Assembly: GCF_010820555.1 (NCBI RefSeq)
Contig: NZ_JAAIKD010000004.1
Location: forward strand, 62,001 to 126,000
Reading direction: 5' to 3'
Length of the DNA: 64,000 bases
Source: Psychroflexus aurantiacus
GTDB lineage: Bacteria; Bacteroidota; Bacteroidia; Flavobacteriales; Flavobacteriaceae
In this document: piece after piece, positions 44,693 to 54,800 of the stretch
Layout: each line of letters starts with the position of its first letter
Numbering within the stretch: position 1 is the first letter of the stretch
Made by a program: the position numbers and the translations under genes
Notes under the pieces: model-generated
Told to the model about the DNA's origin: nothing
What the model saw: the letters and a program-made list of their open reading frames with translations, nothing else
Database searches by the model: none

Positions 44693-46756
44693 TTGAAACA
44701 GTTTAGCCTCATTATCTTTTTTATTTCTGGAATAATTTTTTCCCAAACTCAAAATGACACCACCGCCTTAAAAGAAGTCAAACTTAAAACTTCACTGGAT
44801 ATAGAAAAGAAGTATCAATCCGAACTCAACGTTTTTTATTTAAGTCAGCAGGAATTGCTACAGTCCAACCAGACATCGATTGCTCCGTTTTTGAATAAAA
44901 TCCCAGGGGTTTATATGCAGCAGGGTGGTCTCAATACGGCTAAAATTAATATTCGGGGCATAGGGGCGAGGGCCCAGTATGAAACTAACAGGATCAAACT
45001 GTATTATAACAATATACCGCTCACCTCTGCCAATGGCACTTCCATCCTGAACGATATCGATCTGACCACCATTTCTGAAGTGAAAGTGATGAAGGGACCC
45101 CAGTCTACCAAATTTGGTGCTGGCCTGGGGGGCGTTATACAGCTTAGCTCGGTTTTAAAAGATCAAAGCTATACCGCATCCGAATTTCTTTTTGGGAACT
45201 ACGATCTTTTAAAACAGAATTTTGCTTTGAATGTCTCGGAAGGCAACAAAAAAATTAATCTAACCTATAACAATTTGAGTTCCGGAGGTTTTAGAGAAAA
45301 TAGCAATTACCAAAGGGAGTCTTACTTTTTAAATTCAGAATGGAATTTGTCCAAAACCTCCAAACTTCAGCTAGTTGGCCAGGTCATTCAGTTAAAAGGA
45401 TATATACCGAGTTCCCTGTCTAGAAGCAGTCTGGAAGAAGATCCAAGCCAGGCAGCGTTCACCTGGGGTCAGGCCAAAGGTTTCGAATCTTATACCAGAG
45501 GTGTTGTTGGATTAAATTTTGCAAACAAAATCGGTACGACTATTCAACAGAATACTGCCGTTTTCACCACCATTAAAAATGCTTTTGAACCTAGACCTTT
45601 TGATATTTTAAAAAATGAAAATGCAGGCATAGGACTCCGGCATACTTCAGAACTGGATTTTGACTTATTTGGACTTTCCTCAAAAATAAGTCTGGGCGGT
45701 GAATTCTTAAGAGATGATTATGAAGTATCTACCTTTGAAAATTTATATGCGCAAAATAACGGGCAGGGATATCTGCAGGGCGATTTGCTTTCCGACTTAA
45801 CCCAGACCCGCCAATATATAGAAGGCTTTACAACATTAGAGGTTTCTGTATCCAGAAAACTGGAGGTCAAGCTGGGCTTAGCGACCAACAAAACGCGTTA
45901 TGAAATTCAGGACCTGTACTCCGGTTCAGGAAATTCCCAGACCGGAGATTACAGCTACGATCAGGTTTGGCTGCCTAACCTGGTCGGAACTTACGCCATT
46001 TCAGAAAATCAAAAAATTTCAGCGAGCATCAGCAAGGGCTTCTCCGTTCCAACCGTTGAGCAGAGTCTCACCGAAGAAGGGGTTTTCAACACAGCACTTC
46101 AGCCTGAAAAGGGATGGAACTATGAAGTGGGGTATAAATCCAAGTGGTTTGGGGATAAGTTGTTTGCAGAAGTGAATGCGTATTATATGGATGTGGAAAA
46201 TTTACTGGTGGCCAGGCGTGTGGCAGAAGATCGCTTTGTGGGAATCAATGCGGGTTCCACCTCTCATCCTGGTATTGAATTCTCTCTAAAATCGAATCTC
46301 AATTATGGCTCCTGGCTGAAACTTCAGCCTTATATCAATGGGAGTTTCAATTTTTATGAATTTGACGTGTTCGTGGATCAGGGCGAATCCTTTTCCGGTA
46401 ATGATTTAACGGGTGTGCCTTCAAGGCAGTTCAGTTTTGGACTTGATGCCCAACTGGCCGATAGGTTTTTCCTGTATTATCAGACCAATGCGGTTTCAGA
46501 AATTCCGGTAAATGATGAGAACACTGTGTTTACTGAGTCATACGCTGTATCTTTACTTAATGCCGAATACAGGTTTCCGCTTTTTGATAGCCTGACTGCA
46601 AGATTAGCTTTTGGGGTAAACAATTTATTTAATGAACAGTATGCCTCAAGTATTGTCACCAACGCCATAGGATTTGGAGGAAGTGAACCGAGGTATTTCT
46701 ACCCCGGTGAACCCAGAAATTATTTTGGAAGCTTTGCTTTGAATTATACTTTTTAA
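44693..46756 (+). CDS. TonB-dependent outer-membrane receptor (FecA-like)
   Basis: 687 residues. Signal peptide (LIIFFISGIIFSQT), then a plug domain (about 45-155) with IAPFLNKIPGVYMQQGG, NIRGIGARAQYETNRIKLYYNNIPLT and EVKVMKGPQSTKFGAGLGGVI, and a 22-strand-type barrel to a C-terminal FGSFALNYTF. It imports a ligand (siderophore, vitamin or sugar) using TonB energy; the ligand is not apparent. There is no carboxypeptidase-like extension and no SusD gene beside it, so it is not a polysaccharide-utilisation receptor. The start is a TTG; no ATG lies near the signal peptide and it is preceded by a good -7 box. Confidence 0.92.
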   Translation: MKQFSLIIFFISGIIFSQTQNDTTALKEVKLKTSLDIEKKYQSELNVFYLSQQELLQSNQTSIAPFLNKIPGVYMQQGGLNTAKINIRGIGARAQYETNRIKLYYNNIPLTSANGTSILNDIDLTTISEVKVMKGPQSTKFGAGLGGVIQLSSVLKDQSYTASEFLFGNYDLLKQNFALNVSEGNKKINLTYNNLSSGGFRENSNYQRESYFLNSEWNLSKTSKLQLVGQVIQLKGYIPSSLSRSSLEEDPSQAAFTWGQAKGFESYTRGVVGLNFANKIGTTIQQNTAVFTTIKNAFEPRPFDILKNENAGIGLRHTSELDFDLFGLSSKISLGGEFLRDDYEVSTFENLYAQNNGQGYLQGDLLSDLTQTRQYIEGFTTLEVSVSRKLEVKLGLATNKTRYEIQDLYSGSGNSQTGDYSYDQVWLPNLVGTYAISENQKISASISKGFSVPTVEQSLTEEGVFNTALQPEKGWNYEVGYKSKWFGDKLFAEVNAYYMDVENLLVARRVAEDRFVGINAGSTSHPGIEFSLKSNLNYGSWLKLQPYINGSFNFYEFDVFVDQGESFSGNDLTGVPSRQFSFGLDAQLADRFFLYYQTNAVSEIPVNDENTVFTESYAVSLLNAEYRFPLFDSLTARLAFGVNNLFNEQYASSIVTNAIGFGGSEPRYFYPGEPRNYFGSFALNYTF

Positions 46757-46794
46757 TTCAAGAATCTAAGATCTGAAATCTAAAATCTTTCATT

Positions 46795-47159
46795 TTATCT
46801 CAGATATTCTGTAACCACTTCACTTTTAAAAGGCAAATCGTTGCGTTCGGTGACCGGTAAAGCGTCTATGTCTGCTCTCAAGGCAACCATCTTTCCCGTT
46901 TCTTTTCCTTTTAAAATGCCTACTATGCCGGTATGAGCCACTCCTGTTTCTACCTCCAGTCCCAGGTTTCTGAGATGCTCTGCAATTTTTTCTGAACTTT
47001 TAAATTCACGGTTGGAGAGTTCAGGATTTTGATGAAAATAATGCCTCCAGTCAATGACTTTCTCTTCGATAGACTCTATATCTTTTACGAGTTGAGCATC
47101 CATTTGTGAAAACATATTCATAACAGATAAAAGACTAAGCTTGTAAATAGTAATTTCAT
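46795..47159 (-). pseudogene. N-terminal remnant of an M20 amidohydrolase
   Basis: The open part (108 codons) reads WRHYFHQNPELSNREFKSSEKIAEHLR ... GKMVALRADIDALPVTE, the unmistakable N-terminus of an M20/HipO-type amidohydrolase of about 430 residues. It ends at EVVTEYLR just before the expected GHD zinc motif, so the whole catalytic core is missing. Upstream, the signal peptide begins at ATG 47159 (MKLLFTSLVFYLL) but hits a TGA, and the reading must shift frame to join NMFSQMDAQ. It is therefore both frameshifted and 3'-deleted. It lies downstream of the DsrE-like pseudogene. Confidence 0.85.
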
Positions 47160-47171
47160 AGTTTGTGTCTT

Positions 47172-47706
47172 TTAAAAATTTAGAATAGTGTAACCTTCTT
47201 TTTGAAAGTGGATCAGAGTGGTCATGGCCGAAAGGGCGATTTTGACATCGGGATGGAGTTTACTCCTGTCTATGGACCTGTGCCTGGACGTCGGGCCGCA
47301 CAAAATGAGGTCTACCTTATGTTCAGAAAGGATACTTAACAATTCATAATTGGGATTCCTGAGATTTTTCTCGTTATGATGAAGGGCATATGCTTGATGA
47401 TCGAGTAAATCGAATATAGCAGAACCGTGAACCACCAGAGCCGCCTTCACTGAATTGTTTTCTAGTTCAGTAGCTTGAGGAAGCCTCAGATAACGAGCTA
47501 TAGTTATAAAGTTTTGATTGGGTTTTTCTTTAGAGTCGGTACCGCTGGCCACATAAAAAAACCGCCTTGAATTCCTGATTTAAATCAATTTCAAAATCAG
47601 CATCTTCAATCTCATATACGGGTCCATAAGCGTCTAGCCTAAGTTTGGTTTGAGAAAATCCCAGAACAAAGACCAATACAGCTACAATGAGTAGTATGTT
47701 TTTTAT
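47172..47706 (-). pseudogene. DsrE-family exported protein, frameshifted
   Basis: The open 126 codons from GTG 47552 read ASGTDSKEKPNQ ... AALVVHGSAI ... LLSILSEHKVDLILCGPTS, a DsrE/DsrF-like domain. Its missing front is present in another frame: KNILLIVAVLVFVLGFSQT (signal peptide), then LRLDAYGPVYEIEDADFEIDLNQEFKAVF. The join is at a run of seven T's (minus strand, about 47555-47561); six T's would restore one frame. At the expected start codon there is ATA (47704-47706), not ATG. So there are two lesions, though sequencing error or tract variation could account for the T-run. Lies directly after coaD, in the same frame as its stop codon. Confidence 0.75.
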
Positions 47707-47715
47707 GGATTTAAG

Positions 47716-48174
47716 TTAGGATTTTACAATCACGGCATCAGGCACTAAGGCGGAATAGTCACCATTATGCCGTATGACATCTCTTACAATCGAGGAAGAA
47801 ATGTAACTTTTTCCACTGGATGTGAGTAAAAAAACGGTTTCTATTTTTTCCAGTTTTCTATTGGTGTGCGCAATGGCTTTTTCAAATTCGAAATCAGCAG
47901 GGTTTCTCAGGCCTCTTAAAATGAAATCGGCATTTTCTTTTAGGCAGTAGTTAACAGTGAGACCCTGGTAAGTATCCACTTTTATCTTGGGTTCATCTTT
48001 GAAGGTTTCTTCCAAAAAAGATTTTCTTTCCTCTAAGGTGAACATGTATTTCTTGTCTGAATTGACTCCAATAGCCAAAATGATTTCATCGAAAAGCGTA
48101 AGTCCTCTCACAATGATATCGTAATGTCCAAGAGTAATGGGATCGAAGGATCCTGGAAAAACAGCTCTTCTCAT
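47716..48174 (-). CDS. coaD: Pantetheine-phosphate adenylyltransferase
   Basis: 152 residues. The nucleotidyltransferase motif PGSFDPITLGHYDII (TxGH) and the second motif SYISSSIVRDV are both intact; GVNSDKKYMF and LRGLRNPADFEFEKAIAHTNRKL are typical of PPAT. It adenylates 4'-phosphopantetheine to dephospho-CoA. It is 36 nt downstream of ddl on the same strand, so probably in one unit with ddl and rluA-type genes. The two genes immediately downstream are pseudogenes. Confidence 0.95.
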   Translation of the reverse strand: MRRAVFPGSFDPITLGHYDIIVRGLTLFDEIILAIGVNSDKKYMFTLEERKSFLEETFKDEPKIKVDTYQGLTVNYCLKENADFILRGLRNPADFEFEKAIAHTNRKLEKIETVFLLTSSGKSYISSSIVRDVIRHNGDYSALVPDAVIVKS

Positions 48175-48210
48175 GACTTAAAAATTTGTTCTAAGATACT
48201 TAAAACTCAA

Positions 48211-49200
48211 TTAGCTTTCAAAGTTTTTGACGGCGACTTCAACCGCACTTGTAAACAACTCCTGAAGCGAAATTCCCGCAGCTTTGGCTTGCTGAGGTAA
48301 AATACTGGCTTCAGTTAAACCTGGACAGGCATTACATTCCAAAAAATGAGGCTGATTGTTATGAAATATAAATTCCGATCTGGTTAAACCTTTCAGCTTC
48401 AATAATTTGAATATTTTAACGGCCAGGTTTTGAACTTCTTCCGTTTGTTCCTTACTTAAATTGGCGGGTGTAATTTCCTGGGATTTGCCCAAATATTTAG
48501 CTTCAAAGTCGAAAAATTCGTTTTCAGATATGATTTCAGTAACAGGTAAGGCCTGGGTTTCATGACCGATATTGATGACCCCCACACTCACTTCACGACC
48601 ATCTAAAAATGATTCTATAATCACTTCATCATCTTCTTTGAAAGAGAATTCCAAAGCGGATAAAATGTCCTCTTCCTTTTTAACTTTAGAGATTCCATAA
48701 CTGCTTCCTGCCCGGTTAGCTTTTACAAAACAAGGTAAGCCTACATGATCAACGATGGCTCGCGTATCGATGTCATCCCCTTTATTGATGTAGACATTTT
48801 TAGCGGTTTGAATGCCGTAAGCTTTCAGGACTGAGATGCAATCCCTCTTGTTGAATGTAAGCGCAGCCTGGTAATAATCACAGGCGGTTTGAGGGATTTG
48901 CAGGGTTTGTAAGTAGCCCTGAAATAAGCCGTCTTCACCTGGCGTACCATGAATCGTATTGAACACGCAGTCGAAATGTACCCTTTGCCCTTCAATATCT
49001 ACTGAAAAATTAGATTTATCGATGGAAAATTCCAGACCTGAATCTGTTTTTATATACCAGTTATCTTTTAAAATATGAGCTCTGTAAACCTTGAACTCAG
49101 GATTAGCAGACAGGTGCTTATACACAACCTCTCCGCTTTTAAGCGAAATAGCTGCTTCGCTGGAATAACCGCCCATGGCTACGGCTATAGTTTTATTCAT
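48211..49200 (-). CDS. ddl: D-alanine--D-alanine ligase
   Basis: 329 residues from the ATG at 49200 (MNKTIAVAMGGYSSEAAISL). ATP-grasp features are visible: the substrate serine in SSEAAIS, VFNTIHGTPGEDG, PCFVKANRAGSSYGISKV, and the metal-binding FLECNACPGLT. The enzyme makes the D-Ala-D-Ala dipeptide for peptidoglycan. A longer frame opens at a TTG at 49218 but adds six non-conserved residues. Same strand as the RluA-type gene (21 to 39 nt upstream) and coaD. Confidence 0.95.
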   Translation of the reverse strand: MNKTIAVAMGGYSSEAAISLKSGEVVYKHLSANPEFKVYRAHILKDNWYIKTDSGLEFSIDKSNFSVDIEGQRVHFDCVFNTIHGTPGEDGLFQGYLQTLQIPQTACDYYQAALTFNKRDCISVLKAYGIQTAKNVYINKGDDIDTRAIVDHVGLPCFVKANRAGSSYGISKVKKEEDILSALEFSFKEDDEVIIESFLDGREVSVGVINIGHETQALPVTEIISENEFFDFEAKYLGKSQEITPANLSKEQTEEVQNLAVKIFKLLKLKGLTRSEFIFHNNQPHFLECNACPGLTEASILPQQAKAAGISLQELFTSAVEVAVKNFES

Positions 49201-49239
49201 TGTTATAATTTTGTTCAAATATAAGTTTTCAATTTTGAA

Positions 49240-49929
49240 TCAAGACAGACAATTATTCCATATCACATCATCAGGAGGAGCAGCTTCAAAAGTAATTTTT
49301 TCTTTCTGTACAGGGTGAGTTATCGTCAGTTTTCTGGCGTGAAGGTGAATGCTTCCGTCTTTATTGCTTCTGTCAAAGCCATATTTAAGGTCACCCTTTA
49401 TCGGTGATCCAATAGCAGACAACTGGCTTCTGATTTGATGATGTCTTCCCGTTTCTAAAACCACTTCCAGGAGATGATAATTATCCAGGGATTTAGCTAT
49501 CTGATAGGAAAGTATGGCTTCTTTAGACTCCGGTACAGCCTTGATGTGTGCGTAGGATTTGTTTTGCTTTGGATTCCGCTTGAGAAAGTGTACAAGCCTG
49601 GCCGACTCCTGCCTGGGTTTACTTTTGACCACAGCCCAGTACGATTTTTGAGTCTCCCGGTTGGCGAAGGCTTTATTTAAGCGGGATAAAGCTTTGGAGG
49701 TTTTGGAAAAAACCACAATGCCAGAGGTAGGTCTGTCCAGTCTGTGTACAACACCCAGATAAGCCTCGCCAGGCTTATTGTATTTATCCTTCAGGTAAAG
49801 TTTTACAACTTCACTCAAAGGTAAATCCCCGGTTTTATCTCCCTGAACAATATCACCGGATCGCTTATTGATGACGATAAGGTGGTTATCTTCAAAAATA
49901 ATTTGAAGGTTATTTGGGGTTGAGCGCAT
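49240..49929 (-). CDS. RluA-family rRNA/tRNA pseudouridine synthase
   Basis: 229 residues without an S4 domain. The catalytic motif GVVHRLDRPTSGIVVFSKT contains the conserved Asp; LLEVVLETGRHHQIRSQLSAIGSPIKGDLKYG is the second family signature. It converts a uridine in structured RNA to pseudouridine. Without an S4 domain and with this length it resembles RluC/TruC-type enzymes, but the target cannot be inferred. Head of the rluA-ddl-coaD group. Confidence 0.9.
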   Translation of the reverse strand: MRSTPNNLQIIFEDNHLIVINKRSGDIVQGDKTGDLPLSEVVKLYLKDKYNKPGEAYLGVVHRLDRPTSGIVVFSKTSKALSRLNKAFANRETQKSYWAVVKSKPRQESARLVHFLKRNPKQNKSYAHIKAVPESKEAILSYQIAKSLDNYHLLEVVLETGRHHQIRSQLSAIGSPIKGDLKYGFDRSNKDGSIHLHARKLTITHPVQKEKITFEAAPPDDVIWNNCLS

Positions 49930-49985
49930 AGAAAGTATTAAGAAGTTACAAATTATGGGTTTTTATAAGCTATACATCCTGAAAT

Positions 49986-51614
49986 TTAGGTCTGGATCAC
50001 ACCCAAATTAAAATCTTTGGTGATAGGAGCGTGGTTGGCAACCTCAATCCCACTGGAGATCCATTTTCTGGTATCCAGGGGTTCTATGACCGCATCGGTC
50101 CACAATCTTGCCGCTGCAAAATAAGGACTGGTTTGCTCGTCGTAGTTGTTTTTGATCTTATCGTAAAGTTCTTTTTCCTTTTCCTCGGTGATTTTCTCGC
50201 CCTGAGCCTTTAATCTCGAGGTTTCTATCGAGAGTAAAACTTTAGCAGCCGAATTTCCACTCATCACCGCCAGCTCTGCACTAGGCCAGGCAAAAATCAA
50301 TCTTGGATCATAGGCTTTTCCACACATGGCATAGTTCCCGGCACCATAAGAGTTACCTATAATCACGGTGAATTTTGGAACAACTGAGTTACTGACAGCG
50401 TTTACCATCTTGGCGCCATCTTTTATAATGCCTCCATGTTCACTTTTACTGCCTACCATAAAGCCAGTGACATCCTGAACAAACACCAGGGGTATTTTCT
50501 TCTGGTTACAGTTGGCTATAAAACGGGTAGCCTTGTCGGCAGAATCACTGTAGATTACACCACCAAACTGCATCTCACCTTTTTTGGTTTTAACAATTTT
50601 GCGTTGATTAGCCACAATACCAACGGCCCAGCCATCGATTCTCGCATAACCGGTAATGATGGTCTGGCCAAAGCCTTTTTTGTATTCTTCAAATTCCGAA
50701 TCGTCCACAAGACGCTCTAGGATAGGCATCATGTCGTACTGGTCACTTCGCTTGGCTGGAAGTAAGCCGTAAATTTCTTGAGGATCCAGTTTCGGTTTTT
50801 TAGGTTTTTTGCGATTAAAACCAGCTTTATCAAAATCACCGATTTTATCTACAATCGTCTTTATTTTAGTGAGCGCATCTTTGTCATCCTCGGCTTTATA
50901 ATCTGTTACCCCGCTTATTTCGCAGTGGGTAGTGGCTCCTCCTAGGGTTTCGTTATCCACATTTTCGCCGATGGCAGCCTTTACCAGATAGCTTCCGGCA
51001 AGAAAGATACTGCCCGTTTTATCAACAATCATGGCCTCATCACTCATGATTGGCAAATAAGCTCCACCTGCCACACAACTTCCCATAATCGCAGAAATCT
51101 GAGTGATTCCCATACTGCTCATCACGGCATTGTTTCTGAAAATTCTGCCAAAATGCTCTTTATCGGGAAAAATTTCATCCTGCATAGGTAGATACACACC
51201 TGCACTGTCTACAAGATAAATAATAGGGAGTCTGTTTTCAATAGAGATTTCCTGAGCTCTCAAATTCTTCTTGCCTGTAATAGGAAACCAGGCTCCAGCT
51301 TTTACAGTAGCATCATTAGCCACAACGATAACTTTTTTCCCCGAGACTTTTCCAATTTTTACAACCACGCCGCCACCTGGACAACCGCCATGGTCTTTAT
51401 ACATGCCATCTCCGGCAAAAGCTCCAATTTCAATAGCATCTTTGGCATCATCGAGCAGAAAATCAATACGCTCTCTTGCTGTCATTTTACCTTTACTGTG
51501 GTGTTTTTCAATTTTTTTCTCTCCTCCGCCAAGTCTTACTTTAGCAAATCTGCTTCTGAGGTCAGAGACTAAAAGTTTATTGTGATCTTCGTTTTTATTG
51601 AATTTTATATCCAT
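49986..51614 (-). CDS. Acyl-CoA carboxylase beta subunit (carboxyltransferase)
   Basis: 542 residues from the ATG at 51614 (MDIKFNKNEDHNK). Carboxyltransferase features: GGGEKKIEKHHSKGKMTARERIDFLLD near the N-terminus, DSAGVYLPMQ, GSCVAGGAYLPIMSDE (oxyanion loop), QDVTGFMVGS, and GNSYGAGNYAMCGKAYDPR. These fit methylcrotonyl-CoA or propionyl-CoA carboxylase; the tail KISSGIEVANHAP and overall length favour the methylcrotonyl/acyl type. The biotin-carrying alpha subunit is not in the window. An upstream TTG extension to 51650 is not conserved. Stand-alone gene. Confidence 0.93.
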   Translation of the reverse strand: MDIKFNKNEDHNKLLVSDLRSRFAKVRLGGGEKKIEKHHSKGKMTARERIDFLLDDAKDAIEIGAFAGDGMYKDHGGCPGGGVVVKIGKVSGKKVIVVANDATVKAGAWFPITGKKNLRAQEISIENRLPIIYLVDSAGVYLPMQDEIFPDKEHFGRIFRNNAVMSSMGITQISAIMGSCVAGGAYLPIMSDEAMIVDKTGSIFLAGSYLVKAAIGENVDNETLGGATTHCEISGVTDYKAEDDKDALTKIKTIVDKIGDFDKAGFNRKKPKKPKLDPQEIYGLLPAKRSDQYDMMPILERLVDDSEFEEYKKGFGQTIITGYARIDGWAVGIVANQRKIVKTKKGEMQFGGVIYSDSADKATRFIANCNQKKIPLVFVQDVTGFMVGSKSEHGGIIKDGAKMVNAVSNSVVPKFTVIIGNSYGAGNYAMCGKAYDPRLIFAWPSAELAVMSGNSAAKVLLSIETSRLKAQGEKITEEKEKELYDKIKNNYDEQTSPYFAAARLWTDAVIEPLDTRKWISSGIEVANHAPITKDFNLGVIQT

Positions 51615-51807
51615 GAATAAGGCTCTATAAGTTGAATTGCTAAAATACAAAACCTAGCTAACAAACCTTAAACGATTTCGTTTACTCTTGCTAAATTTTC
51701 CAAACTTATCTTCCAGGGAACCCAGGCAGCTTTAATTTTTTTGCACAAATTTCCCTTATTTAACTTAATTTAAACGCGATAGCCTGTTTATAATAGAGAT
51801 GTTATTC

Positions 51808-51815
51808 TAAATTTG
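51808..51815 (+). promoter_or_regulatory. Putative -7 box of tamB-tamL
   Basis: TAAATTTG exactly matches TAnnTTTG, 17 nt before the GTG start of tamB, with a GTTTA -33-like sequence at 51786-51790 (spacing 17). Confidence 0.5.
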
Positions 51816-51831
51816 ATTTTTATTTCAACCT

Positions 51832-54800
51832 GTGAGCGAAAACCAACCCTCTTCCCGGCCATTATACAAAAAGATGCTTAGGGTACTTCTGAGAATCTTT
51901 CTGGGTCTGTTCATTTTTTTCATACTTCTGATCCTGTTCATCCGAAGTCCCTGGGGACAGGATATCATAGTAGGTAAGGCTACAGATTATATCAGTGAAA
52001 AGATAGATACCAAATTCAATATTGGTAAGCTATACGTCACCTTTTCCGGGAATCTGACTCTGGAAGAGCTGTACCTGGAAGATACCTCTCAGGATACCCT
52101 GGTCTACTCTGAATATTTAGAAGCCAATGTCCCGTTTAGACCTCTTCTTTTTAGAGATGAAATTCAAGTTGATTTTGTTGACTGGCGGGGACTCAAAGCC
52201 AATATCTATCGGAAAGACAGCGTGCAGGGCTTCAATTTTCAATACATTATAGACGCCTTTGCAACTGATGCTGACAACCCACCTCAAACTCAGGATAATT
52301 CTGAAAGTTCCTTCAGTCTCTCTCTTGGAAGTCTTTCCTTTACTGAGTTTGATCTTAGTTATTATGATGAAGTCACAGGAATAGATGCAAAACTTAATCT
52401 CGGTGGTTTAGAACTCGAGAATGAAAGCCTTGATCTTGAAAACATGAAGTTTCATCTGTCTGAACTCAGCTTACAAGAGACCTCTATTTCGCTGTCTCAA
52501 ATGCAAGCGTCGAAAACGCCTGAAGAAGAGCAAAAATCAAGCTTACCCTGGATTTTGGTCGATGAATTCAGTTTACAGGATGTGGATATTCACTATAATT
52601 CTTCAACCGAAGGCATCGCTTCTGAAGCCTATATAGATGATTTTTCTTTTTCAGATCTGGATGCCAATCTCAACACGCAGGAGGTTGCTTTGGACCAGTG
52701 GGTGTGGAAAGACAGCCGCCTAAAGCTGGAAATGAAATCGTCTGCACCTGCAAAGGAAAAAGCCGGAGAAGCTGGGGATTCGGAAGAAGCCTTTACCTGG
52801 CCTCAATGGGAGGTTAATGTGAATGAAATCGCTTTTGAAAATCATCAGATTGCGTTTTACAGGAACGGAAAACGCCCTAGCAAAGGGGAGTTTTCCGCTG
52901 AAGCTATTGCGGTGGAGAAGTTTAATTTTAAGATGAAAGACTTGACTTTTTCTAAAAATGAAAGTTTGAGTTTTAAACTCGACGACCTTCGATTCAGAGA
53001 AGAAAGCGGACTTGTTTTGGAGGAATTTCAAATGCTAACGCAATTTAATTCAAAAGAAACTAAACTGAATAATGTTAGGATGAGGCTTAATAATAGTCTG
53101 CTCTTTGCCGATTTAAATTTTAAGTATACCACCCTTGAAAACCTTATCAGTTCACCACTAAATTCGACTTTGGAGGTTGATGTGAGCAGTATCAAATTCA
53201 ATGTCAAAGATGCTTATGTGTTCTCGCCAGATCTTAGAAAGAATAAGCAAATACAGAAGTTAGCTAAAAAGAATTTTAAAGGCAATTTTGAAGCGCATGG
53301 CGATGTCGAAACTTTAAGTATTTCGCAGTTCAACTTGTACTGGGGTGAAAAGACTCAACTGCAACTCAAAGGAAGTCTGAGTAAATTTACACAGGCTGAA
53401 AAATTTGGTTTCAACTTTAAGAATTTGACTGCCAAAACCATTAAAAAAGATTTATTCGAATTTATTTCAGAACAAGACTTAGGGATGTCTTTACCTGAAT
53501 CAGTTAAACTTACGGGAGATTTTGCGAAAAAAGGCGCTAATTTTTCGACTAGAAGCCAGCTTATGACTCCTCTGGGCGATATTTTGCTTGAAGGGTATTA
53601 CAACTCCTTAAATGCGATTAACTATAAGCTTGCACTTGATGTCCAATCTTTAAGACTTGGAAAATTACTTCAAAATGAACAGCTCGGTAACTTAAGCATG
53701 CAATTGAATTCTGAAGGAAAAGGCAATACAATTTATGAGCTTTCAGGTGAGCTTTCATCAAAAATCGACAGTATTCGCTGGAATGATTATACGTTTTCCG
53801 GGATGGAAATCCAGGGAAAGCTGAAGGAAGGCACCGGTGATGTGAAGTTTGACTATGCCGATAAAAGTTTAAAATTTGATTTTGTGTCAACGCTTGAATT
53901 AGATTCCGTTTCTCCTCAAGTAGATATGAAATTCAATTTGGAAGGGATAAACACGCAGGAGCTCGGGTTAACCACTAAAGACATCAGGGCTAAAGTGCTG
54001 GCAAATCTCCAGTTTAAAGGCAATGCAACTCAGTTTCAACTCGATGCTCAGCTTGAAGACGGTCTGGTAGTGTATGATAATCGTCCGTATTATTTGGGAA
54101 ACTTTGAGTTTTCTTCAGAAGTGGATTCTACAAAAACGCTAGCAGGAATTTCAAGTCAGTTTTTGAATGGAAGCCTAAAAGCTAATACAAATATAGAAGG
54201 ACTTTCAAAGGCTCTTGAAAATCATTTTAAAAATTATTCAGAGGATTCAATTTCGCAAAGCCCGTCAAATCGACCTGTAAATTTAGATGCAAATTTAAAA
54301 TTTACAAATTCTCCAATCTTATCTGAAGTATTTATTGATGGCATAAAACAAATGGATACTCTTCATGCTTCCTTTCAGTTTGATGAAGAAAAAGCGCTCT
54401 TGACTTCTGCTCTAAGTCTCCCGTATTTAAATTATAAAGACAATGAGCTAGAGGGCTTACGTCTGGAGGTTCAGTCTGAAAAGTCCTACATTAAATTTGA
54501 TTTAGGGTTTGATAAGATTTATGCTGGCCCCTTGGATGTTGCAAAAACTCAAATTCAGGGAAATTACGAGGACCGTCTTTTGAGTTTAGATTTAGATGCT
54601 TTCAAAGATGAGGAAGAGTTATATAGTTCTTCGGTATCTGTCAAGTTTGAAGATGAGGACCTATATAGAATACATGTTTCTTCAGATCAATTGATTTTAA
54701 ATGCATCTTCCTGGACTATTTCTGATGAAAATGAGATAATTTATCAAAATGAAAAGATCAGAACTTCAAATTTCAGTATTCATCAAAATTCGCAGCAAAT

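Noticed and set aside
46757-46794. Short repeats of the ATCTAAA/ATCTGAA type after the TonB receptor
   Set aside because: A few degenerate AT-rich copies over 38 nt; common low-complexity sequence in such gaps, too short to support a repeat element.
49201-49218. TTG-initiated extension of ddl
   Set aside because: Adds six unconserved residues before an ATG that matches the family start.
51615-51650. TTG-initiated extension of the carboxylase gene
   Set aside because: Adds twelve unconserved residues; the downstream ATG fits related proteins.
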